20,862 nucleotides of DNA from NCBI GenBank assembly GCA_021295935.1, contig JAGWBL010000009.1, positions 1-20,862 of the forward strand, written 5' to 3'. Shown piece by piece: positions 1-8,026 of the stretch. This stretch comes from Pseudomonadales bacterium (GTDB taxonomy: Bacteria; Pseudomonadota; Gammaproteobacteria; Pseudomonadales; Azotimanducaceae). Numbering within the stretch: the stretch's first letter is position 1; each line of letters begins with the position of its first letter. The notes under the pieces are model-generated. The model worked only from the letters and a program-made list of their open reading frames with translations. It was not told the DNA's origin and did not search any database. The position numbers and the translations under genes were made by a program.

Positions 1-549
1 CTGCCTTTCTCCTTCCGCTGATGCGAGTCCGCAATTCCATCGATTGTGCTTGTGCTCTCAGCCGTTTTCCCGGCTCCAGTCTCGCGACGGCAAGGACATG
101 ATGCCGGTCTACCCCTGGGGGAGGCAGGAGTGTTGGCGGTTCTGAGGTCCTGAAGCTGCCATTGCCATAGGGTGGAGCACATCGCTCTAGGCACGTCGAG
201 CAACGAGCTTGGTCTTCAGGATGTAGATGAGTTGATGAATCTCATCTCCCTCCTCTGCCCAGAACAGAGTGCTGAGGTGTTCGTTGCCGACCCCGGAATC
301 GACTCTCAAACGTCAGATTCAACTTGCCAGTTCTCTCAGAGCCTGGTCGATGGCACTGCGCACTTCCTGGCGGGCGATCCACGAAACCGAACCGAAGAAC
401 GGAACGGAGCTCGACCTTGTCCGCGCCCACCCGCGATCCGAACATGAGTTGTCGTGAGTGTACGCTATCCACCGCAGATGCTCTCTCGACTACCAGCCCC
501 CTCAGGTTGCGTTGCACGGGCACAGACCAGCTTGACGTTGATTGGATTC
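1..549. other. Stretch without a recognisable gene
   Basis: No frame gives a protein I recognise. The longest start-to-stop frames are under 100 codons, have mixed composition and lack a convincing ribosome binding site. One + frame is open from the window edge to about 142, so the end of an upstream gene could lie there, but its sequence matches nothing I know. A short hairpin (arms AGCCG and CGGCT) lies near 60-76. I looked for a cobalamin riboswitch ahead of the adenosyltransferase gene and did not find its conserved box on either strand. Confidence 0.4.
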
Positions 550-554
550 AGGAG
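550..554 (+). promoter_or_regulatory. Ribosome binding site deciding the adenosyltransferase start
   Basis: AGGAG lies 8 bases before the ATG at 563. This favours the ATG over the in-frame TTG at 542, which would add seven residues and lie before this site. Confidence 0.7.
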
Positions 555-562
555 AACCACGG

Positions 563-1105
563 ATGCGGAACCGGATAGATCGGATCGTGACCAAGAGCGG
601 GGACAGAGGGTTCACGTCTCTGGCCGACGGAACTCGATACCAGAAGCACGACAAGCCTGTCCAGCTCGTGGGCGAGTTGGACGAAGCGAACTGCCACTTG
701 GGAATGCTCGCGGAAGCGCTGAAGGCTGCCGGCAACCCCGAGTTGGTTGTCGTGCAGAGACTGCAATCGCGGCTCTTTGACGTGGGAGGCGCAGTCGCCA
801 TCGGCAAGGCAAGGGTATCGTTCGACTCGGAGGTCGCATCCCTTGAAGCGCGTGTCGAACGGCTCAAAGAAGATCTGGAACCACTGGTCGAGTTTGTGCT
901 TCCTGGAGGAGGAGACGCAGCTGCCAGGGCGCACCTTGCCCGCGCCGTGGTCAGGAGGGTGGAACGGTCGTACTGGGCGTCGGAGGTCCGTCAACTGGAC
1001 GCGGCGGGCGCTGGAAAGTTTCTGAACCGGCTATCCGACTACTTGTTCGCGCTCGCCCGCTCGCTGTCCGATTCAGAGAGCTGCTGGAAGCCGCTCACTT
1101 CCTGA
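563..1105 (+). CDS. Cob(I)alamin adenosyltransferase, PduO/MMAB type
   Basis: This enzyme transfers the 5'-deoxyadenosyl group of ATP to cob(I)alamin to make adenosylcobalamin in the cytoplasm. The 180-residue protein shows the family landmarks in order: an N-terminal ATP-binding stretch TKSGDRGFTSL (10-20), GELDEANCHLG (37-47), FVLPGGGDAAA (111-121) followed by HLARAVVRRVERS (124-136), and FLNRLSDYLFALARSL (153-168). Length is normal for the single-domain PduO-type enzyme. The ATG at 563 has AGGAG 8 bases upstream. It stands alone and converges on aceF with about 440 bases between. No adenosylcobalamin-dependent enzyme or cobalamin gene is visible nearby, so the partner enzyme is unknown. 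Family assignment is sure; the in vivo client is not. Confidence 0.93.
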   Translation: MRNRIDRIVTKSGDRGFTSLADGTRYQKHDKPVQLVGELDEANCHLGMLAEALKAAGNPELVVVQRLQSRLFDVGGAVAIGKARVSFDSEVASLEARVERLKEDLEPLVEFVLPGGGDAAARAHLARAVVRRVERSYWASEVRQLDAAGAGKFLNRLSDYLFALARSLSDSESCWKPLTS

Positions 1106-1544
1106 TCCACGACTGTCCCGGCGGTATTGCCGATCGCGCCGCGGCCATCGCCAACACCCGACTGTTTGGATCGTGCACGATCGTCGAAGTGTTCCTGACG
1201 GAACATTCCGGGCAGGGGAATTGACCACAGCGCTTTCACTTGTGACTTTCGTTTGCGGCCCAAGAGCACGCGTTCGGTCGCGACACAAAGATCGAGAGCC
1301 TGCCGGGATATATGACGGAGGGTTGCAGGGACAGCGAATCCAGCTCCACACACGCGCTACGCCCAACGACCTGATTCATCTACATTTCGCCGCGCCTCGA
1401 GTCCAGCTCGGAATTGCAGGTGCAACCGAGCGCTCGGAACCCTGGAAGCGCAGTTGCGGCAAGTCTCATGAGCAACCTGCGCCTAAGAGACATGTCCCTT
1501 GGCCCAGAACGACCAATCCCCGTTGGTGGAGATCCTCCCTCAAC
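1106..1544. other. Gap between convergent adenosyltransferase gene and aceF
   Basis: No recognisable gene or clear terminator hairpin with a T-run is present. A + strand frame different from that of the adenosyltransferase is open through the end of that gene and on to a TGA at 1220-1222. It reads ...ELLEAAHFLIHDCPGG... with third-position GC like a coding region, but has no ATG, GTG or TTG start. It could be a gene remnant or chance. The rest of the gap shows nothing I can interpret. Confidence 0.35.
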
Positions 1545-3218
1545 TCAGAGAGTCAGCCGCCGAATGTCGGCAAGAGCCAATGTCAGCGTCTGCATGAATC
1601 GCGCCGCCTCGGCCCCGTTGATCGCCCGGTGGTCGTAGGAGAGCGACAAGGGGAGCATCCTGCGCGGTTGAAAGCTGGTTCCGTCCCAGACGGGCTTCAT
1701 GACCATGCGCGAGACTCCAAGGATGGCAACCTCGGGGGGATTGATGATGGGCGTGAATCCCCGCCCACCCAACGCTCCCAAGCTGCTGATGGTGAATGTG
1801 GCTCCGCTCAGCTGGTCGGGCACGAGACGTCTGGCCTGGGCAAGACTGGCCAACTCCCGCACTTCCTCTGCGATCTGCAGGATGCCCTTGGCGTTTGCAT
1901 CCTTGACTACAGGAACGATCAATCCCGCTGGAGTGTCGACGGCAACGCCGATGTGCCAGTACTTCTTGATGACCAAGGAAGTGAACGACGGATCGATCGA
2001 GCCGTTGAATTTGGGAAACTGCTTGAGCGCAACAGCACAGACCTTGATGAGGAAAGCCAGTGGCGTGACCTTCACGCCATCAGCTCCTCGTTCAGCGTTC
2101 AGCGTCTTGCGGAATGTCTCAAGATCGGTCACGTCCACTTCATCGTGCTCGGTGACGTGAGGGATCGTGCGCCAGCTCTGTGACAGATTCCGAGCGCCGC
2201 GCGCCTCCATGCGCGTGAGCTCCAGAATCTCAGTCTCGCCGTAGAGAGAGAAATCGGGAAGTTCCGGCGGGCTGTCAACTGGCGCATGTCGAGGTCCTGC
2301 GTTCAACTTGTCCTTGACGTAGCTCTTCACGTCGTCCTTGACGATCCTTCCCCGCGCACCCGAACCCTTCACGGCCCTCAGATCCACACCCATTTCCCGC
2401 GCCAGCTTGCGGACCGCGGGGCCCGCATACACCGACTGACCGGCAAGCGCTGCTACGGGCTCGGCGGTGTGCGCAAGGGTTCGTTCGGTCGCACCCTCTT
2501 CTTGGCGATCTTCTGGCACGACATCAACCGTCGCGGCCGACGCCTCCTGATCAGCGTTGTCGACACGCGGCGGATGCCCGACTTGGGGGTCGGGCCCGTC
2601 CTCCTGATCGACGACATCGAGGGTCTTGATGCTTGCGATCTCTGTTCCCTTGGACACAACTTGGTCCAGTTCGACATGGACCTGGGAGACTTCTCCGCCA
2701 ATGGGCGAAGGGATCTCCATCGATGCCTTCTCGGACTCGATCACTACCAGGGGATCCGCAATGGCCACCGAATCTCCCGCTTTCACGAGAATCTCAACGA
2801 CTATGACGCCCTTGGCGTCACCGATGTCCGGAACCGAGATGACAGCCACCTGCAACTCTCGTTCCTTGAGTGAAGTGGTGTCGTCGACAACGTGAGTCGT
2901 CGGTTGAGGATCAGGAGAGCTCGCTTCCGCTGGCGCTTTCGCAGCAGCTGCGCTCTCGGTGACATTCCGAGATTCCACAAACTCGGATTCCTGGGAGGCC
3001 AGAACCGCAATGACATCACCCGAATTGACGGTGGCGCCCAGTTCGACCTCGATGCTCTCGATCGTACCCGCGGACGGAGATGGCACCTCCATGGAGGCCT
3101 TCTCCGATTCCACAACGATCAACGCGTCGTTGCCCGAAACGGTGTCACCAGACGCCACACATATCTCGATCACCTCGACATCGCGCGCGTCTCCCATGTC
3201 AGGTACGGTGATCCTCAT
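1545..3218 (-). CDS. aceF: Pyruvate dehydrogenase E2, dihydrolipoyllysine acetyltransferase
   Basis: This is the core subunit of the pyruvate dehydrogenase complex. It carries acetyl groups from E1 on swinging lipoyl arms and transfers them to CoA. The 557-residue protein has two lipoyl domains (about 1-76 and 124-200) with lipoylation sites ESEKASME at Lys40 and Lys164. Acidic and Ala/Pro-rich linkers follow, then a peripheral subunit-binding domain (about 264-303, YAGPAVRKLAREMGVDL) and an acetyltransferase domain (about 325-557). The active-site motif is DHRAING with His530 and Asn534. Asn at that place is also known from the Azotobacter E2p structure, so it is not a defect. The gene starts 4 bases after the aceE stop without a good ribosome site, which suggests translational coupling. 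Lpd (E3) does not follow and must be encoded elsewhere. Confidence 0.97.
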   Translation of the reverse strand: MRITVPDMGDARDVEVIEICVASGDTVSGNDALIVVESEKASMEVPSPSAGTIESIEVELGATVNSGDVIAVLASQESEFVESRNVTESAAAAKAPAEASSPDPQPTTHVVDDTTSLKERELQVAVISVPDIGDAKGVIVVEILVKAGDSVAIADPLVVIESEKASMEIPSPIGGEVSQVHVELDQVVSKGTEIASIKTLDVVDQEDGPDPQVGHPPRVDNADQEASAATVDVVPEDRQEEGATERTLAHTAEPVAALAGQSVYAGPAVRKLAREMGVDLRAVKGSGARGRIVKDDVKSYVKDKLNAGPRHAPVDSPPELPDFSLYGETEILELTRMEARGARNLSQSWRTIPHVTEHDEVDVTDLETFRKTLNAERGADGVKVTPLAFLIKVCAVALKQFPKFNGSIDPSFTSLVIKKYWHIGVAVDTPAGLIVPVVKDANAKGILQIAEEVRELASLAQARRLVPDQLSGATFTISSLGALGGRGFTPIINPPEVAILGVSRMVMKPVWDGTSFQPRRMLPLSLSYDHRAINGAEAARFMQTLTLALADIRRLTL

Positions 3219-3222
3219 CGCG

Positions 3223-5892
3223 CTAGATCGCCCATGGTTGCGGCTTGGCTGGACTGAGTTCCATGTCCTTGATTGCCTTGCTTACAGTCGCGGCGGGCAC
3301 GCTACCCTTCAGCGCCAGCTGTCGAAGCCCGGCGAGCGTGACGTATCGGTCGTCGACCTCGAAGTGACGGCGCAGTGCGGCGCGCGTGTCGCTTCTTCCG
3401 AAACCGTCAGTTCCTAGAACGTGGTAAGGGGCCCTGACGTGCGCACGAATGGATTCTGCATGCAGTCGAATGTAGTCGGTGGCCGCCACCGCCGGGATCT
3501 CTCCAGCCAGACACTTGGCCACATAGGGCACCCTTGGTTGCTCCTCCGGATGCAGCATGTTCCAGCGCTCCGCAGCCGCCCCTTCCCGGGCGAGTTCCGT
3601 GAAACTGGTCACGCTCCACACCCTGCTGGAGACTTCATAGTCGTGATCCAGCCGATCCGCGGCCGTCAGCACCTGCCTCAGTATGGTTCCGCTGCCCAGA
3701 AGATTCAGGACTGGGCGTTTCTCCTTGCGTTCTTCCCCGACCGACTTGACCAGGTGCATGCCGGACAGGATGCCGTCTTCCGCGCCCTTCGGCATGGCAG
3801 GATGCGCATAGTTCTCATTCATCAGAGTGACGTAGAAGAACACTCGATCCTCGTCCTCGTACATCCTCTTGAGTCCGTTCTGCAGAATCACGGCGAGTTC
3901 GTACGCGTAGCACGGGTCGTAGGAAACGCAATTCGGGATCGTGGACGCCAGCACATGGCTGTGGCCGTCCTGATGTTGAAGGCCCTCTCCGTTCAAGGTT
4001 GTCCTTCCTGCAGTGGCGCCCATCAGGAATCCTCGCGCCTGCATGTCTCCGCCTGCCCAAGCCAGATCACCAATCCTCTGGAATCCGAACATGGAGTAGA
4101 AGATGTAAAACGGCACCAACGTGTAGAGATGCGAGCTGTAAGCAGTGGCGGCAGCCATCCAAGCGGCAAACGATCCCGCCTCGGTGATGCCCTCCTGCAA
4201 CACCTGCCCATCTTTCGACTCTCGATAGGCAGCAATCTCCCCAGCGTCAACAGGTTCATAGAGTTGGCCTTCGGCTGAATAGATGCCCAGTTGCCGAAAC
4301 ATGCCTTCCATGCCGAACGTGCGAGCTTCATCGGGAATGATCGGGACGATCCTTGGACCAAGCTGGCGGTCCCGCAACAGCGCCCCCAAGATCCGAACAA
4401 ACGCCATCGTGGTGGAGTACGAGCGCTTCCCCGATCCTTCAAGCTGGGCCTTGAGGATGCCCAGTGATGGCGCCGAGAAACCGGATTTGGAGTACACGCG
4501 CCTGGGGATCGGTCCGCCAAGCTTCTCTCTCCGCTCCCGCATGTAAACCATCTCCGGACTGTCCGCAGGCGGGCGGTAGTAAGGAACCGACTCCAGTTGC
4601 TTGTCCGAAAGCGGAATGTCGAATCGGTCGCGAAAGTGCTTGAGTTCAGCGAGCTTGAGTTTCTTGACCTGATGTGTCTTGTTCTCGGATTCGCCCGCGT
4701 CGCCCATTCCATAGCCCTTCACGGTCTTGGCCAGGATGACCGTGGGCTGGCCCGTGTGCCGAACCGCGCGGTAGTACGCTGCATAGACCTTGAACGGATC
4801 ATGTCCGCCTCGATTCAGCAACAGGATCTGCTCGTCGGTCATGTGTTCGACAAGCTTCTTGAGATCCGGGTACTTGCCGAAGAAGTTCTCTCGCGTGAAG
4901 GCGCCACCCTTGGCTTTGAATCCCTGGTACTCGCCGTCCACGGTTTCGTCCATCCGGTGTTGCAGGAGCCCAGTCGAGTCATCTCTAAGCAGCGGATCCC
5001 AATGGCGACCCCAAACGAGCTTGATGACGTTCCAGCCCGCACCGCGAAACTCTCCCTCGAGCTCATCGATGATCTTGCCGTTGCCCCGTACCGGGCCGTC
5101 CAGTCGCTGGAGGTTGCAATTGACGACGAAAATCAGGTTGTCGAGCCGCTCCCGACCTGCGAGCGACAGCGCTCCCAGAGCCTCCGGCTCATCGCACTCG
5201 CCGTCGCCTAGAAAGGCCCACACCTTCCGATCACCGAGCGGCACCAGTCCGCGCTGGTCCAGATAACGCATCACGTGCGCCTGGTAGATGGCCTGGATGG
5301 GACCGAGTCCCATCGAAACGGTCGGAAATTGCCAGTAGTCCGGCATCAACCAGGGATGCGGGTAGGACGAAAGTCCATCACCGCCCTGTGTCTCCTGACG
5401 GAACCTGTCGAGATGTGCTTCGTCGAATCTGCGCTCCAGAAACGAACGCGCGTAGATGCCGGGAGCGCTGTGGCCCTGGTAGTAGATCAAGTCCCCGGCG
5501 CTGTCTTCGAGGGGACCACGAAAGAAGTAGTTGAAGCCCACTTCGTACAGCGTGGCGGAGGAAGCAAACGTAGAGATGTGGCCGCCGAGGTCGCCATCCC
5601 GACGATTGGCGCGTACCACCATGGCGAGAGCATTCCACCGAACCAGACTGCGGATCCGTCGCTCCAGGTACATGTCGCCGTACGGTCGTGCCTCGCGACC
5701 CGCGGGAATGGAGTTCCTGTAGGGTGTCGCCACGGGGAACGGATGAGACGACCCAGACTCCATGTACTGGTCCGCGAGCGCTTGGAGCAAGAATCTCGCG
5801 CGTTCCGATCCCTCGTGCTTCTGCACGTACCCGAGCGCGTCAAGCCACTCGGCAGTCTCCAGCGGATCTGCGTCCCCGTAACGAACGTGCAC
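3223..5892 (-). CDS. aceE: Pyruvate dehydrogenase E1, homodimeric type
   Basis: This thiamine-diphosphate enzyme decarboxylates pyruvate and reductively acetylates the lipoyl arms of AceF, feeding acetyl-CoA to the citric acid cycle. The 889 residues match the length of E. coli AceE, and the sequence is collinear with it. The thiamine-diphosphate motif starts GDGECDEPEALG (229-240) and ends at NCN (258-260). QGHSAPG (139-145) carries the active-site His141. Later blocks include DEARTFGMEGMFRQLGIYS, TTLNGEGLQHQDGHSH and VLGTDGFGRSD. The start is GTG at 5892 with AGGAG 5 bases upstream. It is the first gene of an aceE-aceF operon, and a 28-bp palindrome about 45 bases upstream of the start is a candidate control site. 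No pdhR-like regulator gene is present next to it. Confidence 0.97.
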   Translation of the reverse strand: MHVRYGDADPLETAEWLDALGYVQKHEGSERARFLLQALADQYMESGSSHPFPVATPYRNSIPAGREARPYGDMYLERRIRSLVRWNALAMVVRANRRDGDLGGHISTFASSATLYEVGFNYFFRGPLEDSAGDLIYYQGHSAPGIYARSFLERRFDEAHLDRFRQETQGGDGLSSYPHPWLMPDYWQFPTVSMGLGPIQAIYQAHVMRYLDQRGLVPLGDRKVWAFLGDGECDEPEALGALSLAGRERLDNLIFVVNCNLQRLDGPVRGNGKIIDELEGEFRGAGWNVIKLVWGRHWDPLLRDDSTGLLQHRMDETVDGEYQGFKAKGGAFTRENFFGKYPDLKKLVEHMTDEQILLLNRGGHDPFKVYAAYYRAVRHTGQPTVILAKTVKGYGMGDAGESENKTHQVKKLKLAELKHFRDRFDIPLSDKQLESVPYYRPPADSPEMVYMRERREKLGGPIPRRVYSKSGFSAPSLGILKAQLEGSGKRSYSTTMAFVRILGALLRDRQLGPRIVPIIPDEARTFGMEGMFRQLGIYSAEGQLYEPVDAGEIAAYRESKDGQVLQEGITEAGSFAAWMAAATAYSSHLYTLVPFYIFYSMFGFQRIGDLAWAGGDMQARGFLMGATAGRTTLNGEGLQHQDGHSHVLASTIPNCVSYDPCYAYELAVILQNGLKRMYEDEDRVFFYVTLMNENYAHPAMPKGAEDGILSGMHLVKSVGEERKEKRPVLNLLGSGTILRQVLTAADRLDHDYEVSSRVWSVTSFTELAREGAAAERWNMLHPEEQPRVPYVAKCLAGEIPAVAATDYIRLHAESIRAHVRAPYHVLGTDGFGRSDTRAALRRHFEVDDRYVTLAGLRQLALKGSVPAATVSKAIKDMELSPAKPQPWAI

Positions 5893-5897
5893 GGTGT

Positions 5898-5902
5898 CTC
5901 CT
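5898..5902 (-). promoter_or_regulatory. aceE ribosome binding site
   Basis: On the - strand AGGAG lies 5 bases before the GTG at 5892. It supports this non-ATG start, after which the N-terminus aligns with AceE of E. coli. Confidence 0.65.
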
Positions 5903-5917
5903 GTCCTGTCGGGTACG

Positions 5918-5923
5918 ATGATA
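5918..5923 (-). promoter_or_regulatory. Possible aceE promoter -10 box
   Basis: On the - strand TATCAT resembles a sigma70 -10 element 25 bases before the aceE GTG. A weak -35 candidate (TTACCT) lies 18 bases further upstream, inside the palindrome at 5938-5965. If this is the promoter, a protein bound to the palindrome would cover the -35 region. The match is weak and is an inference only. Confidence 0.3.
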
Positions 5924-5937
5924 GACGACAGAGAGGT

Positions 5938-5965
5938 ACGCAGGTAACCAATTGGTTACCTGCGT
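5938..5965. promoter_or_regulatory. 28-bp perfect palindrome upstream of aceE, candidate operator
   Basis: All 28 bases are self-complementary, centred between 5951 and 5952, with core GGTAACCAATTGGTTACC. It ends 45 bases before the aceE start on the - strand and overlaps the only -35 candidate. The core contains ACCAAT and ATTGGT, the half-sites of the E. coli PdhR operator, but they are fused back to back rather than spaced as ATTGGT-N3-ACCAAT, so it is not a standard PdhR box. No T-run follows on either strand, which argues against a terminator. A repressor or activator site for the pyruvate dehydrogenase operon is the most likely role. Confidence 0.5.
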
Positions 5966-6197
5966 CTGATTCGAGTGCAGATCGCCTCAACGCAAGAGTC
6001 ACCAGCCTCCAACCATCCAGATCACACGGCGTTGGGACAGAGCGGGACGCCGTTGGCTTGCTGTTCGAAGCGCCGACTTGAACAACGACCCGCCGGCAAG
6101 TCGATGCAAACTGTGAAAAGCGCACGTATCGCACGATGGTCGGAAGAGTCCCGCATACAACGCTAGATCACGTATCGTGCTGGATTAACCCCTTTTC

Positions 6198-6211
6198 TTG
6201 ACGTTGGTCAA
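6198..6211. promoter_or_regulatory. FNR/ANR-like inverted repeat
   Basis: TTGACGTTGGTCAA is an inverted repeat of TTGAC arms around four bases. It has the same spacing as the FNR/ANR box TTGAT-N4-ATCAA, with one symmetric change in each arm. No clear gene starts just beside it: aceE begins about 300 bases away on the - strand. It may be chance or a remnant of a lost promoter. Confidence 0.2.
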
Positions 6212-6344
6212 ACTTCACGGCGGGGCGCATGACCAAGCGAGTGCAAATTGCCCGGTCTTGGACTTCGAACCGACACCGCTTTCGAGTCATGGCGTGTGCG
6301 ATCTAGTGCTTGCCAGCGCAACTTGGACAGATTCCGACGCTTCG

Positions 6345-6692
6345 TCACCCAATGGCGCTCATGCTGGAATTGGAGTCAAATGGGGATGCGCAGGATTTCG
6401 AATTGCGCAAGTCTGCGCACTGGAACTCGCTACTGGATCCCAGGATGGCTGCGAGGCGGGCAAGAACGTCGTCGGCAAGTTTCTCGGGAATTGTCTCAGC
6501 GAGAGCGTTGATGCGTGCTCGCATGTCGAGCACATGCGGCTGATCGCCGCGAATCACGCCCATGGTGTGCGTCCTCGCGTGATCCAGGGACAAGGAGAGA
6601 CCAGCGCGGCGGTCGAAACAGGCGTTTGTCGTCATGTGCAGCGAGAAACACATGTCGAATCGCACTGGGTTGTTCCCTTGGCCAACGAACAA
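6345..6692 (-). other. Unrecognised open frame, possible gene remnant
   Basis: A 115-codon frame on the - strand, with possible internal starts (for example at MCFSLHMTTN). By my rough count its third-position GC is about 70 percent, close to the real genes here and above the overlapping + frame. The middle part, around INALAETIPEKLADDVLARL, looks like amphipathic helix. I recognise no family and see no good ribosome binding site. It may be the tail of a decayed gene, a small gene or chance. Confidence 0.2.
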
Positions 6693-6703
6693 GGCGGAGC
6701 TGA

Positions 6704-7024
6704 CCTGGCAGATTTCGACAGATCACATCACAGAGGTTCGTTCCCAGCTGGCGTGGCATCAAGCCTCGCGCGATCGTGCTCGTGAACTACACCGGAGTCT
6801 TCGCACTGAGCAACGAGTTCACTGAGACTCTGCGTTGGCCTCGGCTTCGGCAACCCAACGAGCCGTATTGGCTCGACGCAGATGTCGACCCTGTCTCCAG
6901 CGTGAACGCGTGGCTGGGCCTGATACGCAGCTGGCACCGCGAGCGCTACCGAGCCGCCGACTTGAAGATCTGGAGCTCGGATTGTGAATGGATCGAGCAT
7001 GTGACCCTCTGTCGTGAGAGGTGA
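6704..7024 (+). other. Unrecognised open frame, possible gene remnant
   Basis: This + strand frame is open from 6704 to the TGA at 7022-7024. GTG at 6776 is a possible start. By a rough count third-position GC from 6776 is near 78 percent, the best coding signal in this gap. It encodes a Trp- and Arg-rich peptide including SSVNAWLGLIRSWHRERY. No ribosome binding site is evident and I recognise no family. A truncated former gene is as likely as a small functional one. Confidence 0.22.
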
Positions 7025-7473
7025 CGTCATCATCGGGTTCGCTTCGGTGAAACAGCGGGGTGCAATCGCCCGAATGCGCGGAAAGGGACATTGCCTTTCA
7101 AGTTGTGTCGCGACGATCGGTCAAGAGACCAGAACAACCCAGGAATCTCCACCCAATTGAATGCGCGGTCGAGCAGGGTGCACAGCCGGCAATGGATGTC
7201 GCTTTCTGGATTGGCTCAACGCGGGTGTCCCGTCTTCACCGCAGCGGAGGTGAAGCATCAATTGGACATCACGTACGTAGGAGCCAATGCTCTTGTTTTC
7301 CGCATCGCCGAAACCAGTCTGGTTTACGAAGTCCCGGACGCAGATGCAATCGCATCTTCCAATGCGGACCAATTCTCGAACTGTTCAATGGCCCGAATCA
7401 ACCGGGACTTGGACGCCGCGGCAAGTTCCGGCAGTGAAACGATTCCTTTGAACGGCAATCCGGAATCAAGCCC

Positions 7474-8004
7474 TCAACGACAATAACCGATCGAATTGCG
7501 CACGCGTCGCCAGTCGAACGCCGACCCTGGATCGGTCTTCCTTCCGGGCGCGACGTCACTCTGGCCGACGATTCGCGAGCTCGTGATCCGAGGATAGGCC
7601 CGAAGCAAGGCTTCAAGCGCATGCGTGAGAACCAGGTATTGCGCGTCTGCGTACTGCAAGTCGTCCGTGCCCTCCAACTCGATGCCGATAGAGTAGTCAT
7701 TGCAATTTGAAACTCCTTCGAACTCGGACTCCCCCGCGTGCCACGCACACCGGTCGAACTCGACAAACTGCGTCATCGTGCCGGTTCGCTCGATGAACAA
7801 GTGGGCGGAAACGCGCACCTTGTCGAGCGACTCAAGGCTCTCATCTGTCGAGGGGTCCAGGGTGTTGAGGAACAGCTGATGAACCAAGCCTGTCCCGAAT
7901 CTGCCAGGAGGCAGGGAAATCCCATGGATCACCACGAGCGAGATCTCCACACCCATCGGCCGCGGGTCGGAATTCGTGCTCTCGGTGTACGCTACATTGG
8001 CCAT
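7474..8004 (-). CDS. ampD: AmpD-family N-acetylmuramyl-L-alanine amidase with a changed zinc ligand
   Basis: AmpD is a cytoplasmic zinc amidase that cuts the stem peptide from 1,6-anhydro-muropeptides during cell-wall recycling. The 176-residue product (E. coli 183) is collinear with the family: ISLVVIHGISLPPGRFG (21-37), VRVSAHLFIERTG (63-75), NDYSIGIELEGTD (102-114) and VGQSDVAPGRKTDPG (146-160). Known ligands and catalytic residues map to His27, Glu109, Lys156 and Asp158. However, the second zinc histidine (His154 in E. coli, in GHCD) is Gln148, encoded by CAG. The ATG at 8004 is used because the N-terminus then matches the family; the frame is open further but would run into nadC. It diverges from nadC as in E. 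coli. The partner ampE is not found. Whether it still hydrolyses muropeptides is uncertain. Confidence 0.92.
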   Translation of the reverse strand: MANVAYTESTNSDPRPMGVEISLVVIHGISLPPGRFGTGLVHQLFLNTLDPSTDESLESLDKVRVSAHLFIERTGTMTQFVEFDRCAWHAGESEFEGVSNCNDYSIGIELEGTDDLQYADAQYLVLTHALEALLRAYPRITSSRIVGQSDVAPGRKTDPGSAFDWRRVRNSIGYCR

Positions 8005-8026
8005 CCGGTGATTGACGACCTGAAGC

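Larger units (their letters stand above)
5966..7473. other. 1.5-kb stretch with no recognisable intact gene, apparently decayed
   Basis: This lies between aceE and ampD, where E. coli has ampE, aroP and pdhR. No frame gives a protein I recognise. Several open frames of 80-195 codons exist on both strands, overlap each other and have inconsistent codon bias. Two with coding-like third-position GC are listed separately (6345-6692 and 6704-7024). The longest, on the + strand at 6198-6785, has third-position GC near background and no recognisable motif, so I do not call it a gene. The simplest reading is eroded remains of former genes. Confidence 0.45.

Noticed and set aside
542..562. Earlier TTG start of the adenosyltransferase
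   Set aside because: The ribosome binding site AGGAG at 550-554 lies after this TTG and is well placed for the ATG at 563.
1..562. Cobalamin riboswitch ahead of the adenosyltransferase gene
   Set aside because: I looked for the conserved B12 box on both strands and found no acceptable match.
1614..1634. Asn instead of Asp in the AceF active-site motif DHRxxDG
   Set aside because: Asn at this place is known from Azotobacter E2p, so it is normal variation, not a lost catalytic residue.
1173..2183. 336-codon + strand open frame antisense to aceF
   Set aside because: It mirrors the conserved aceF catalytic domain and shows no family features of its own.
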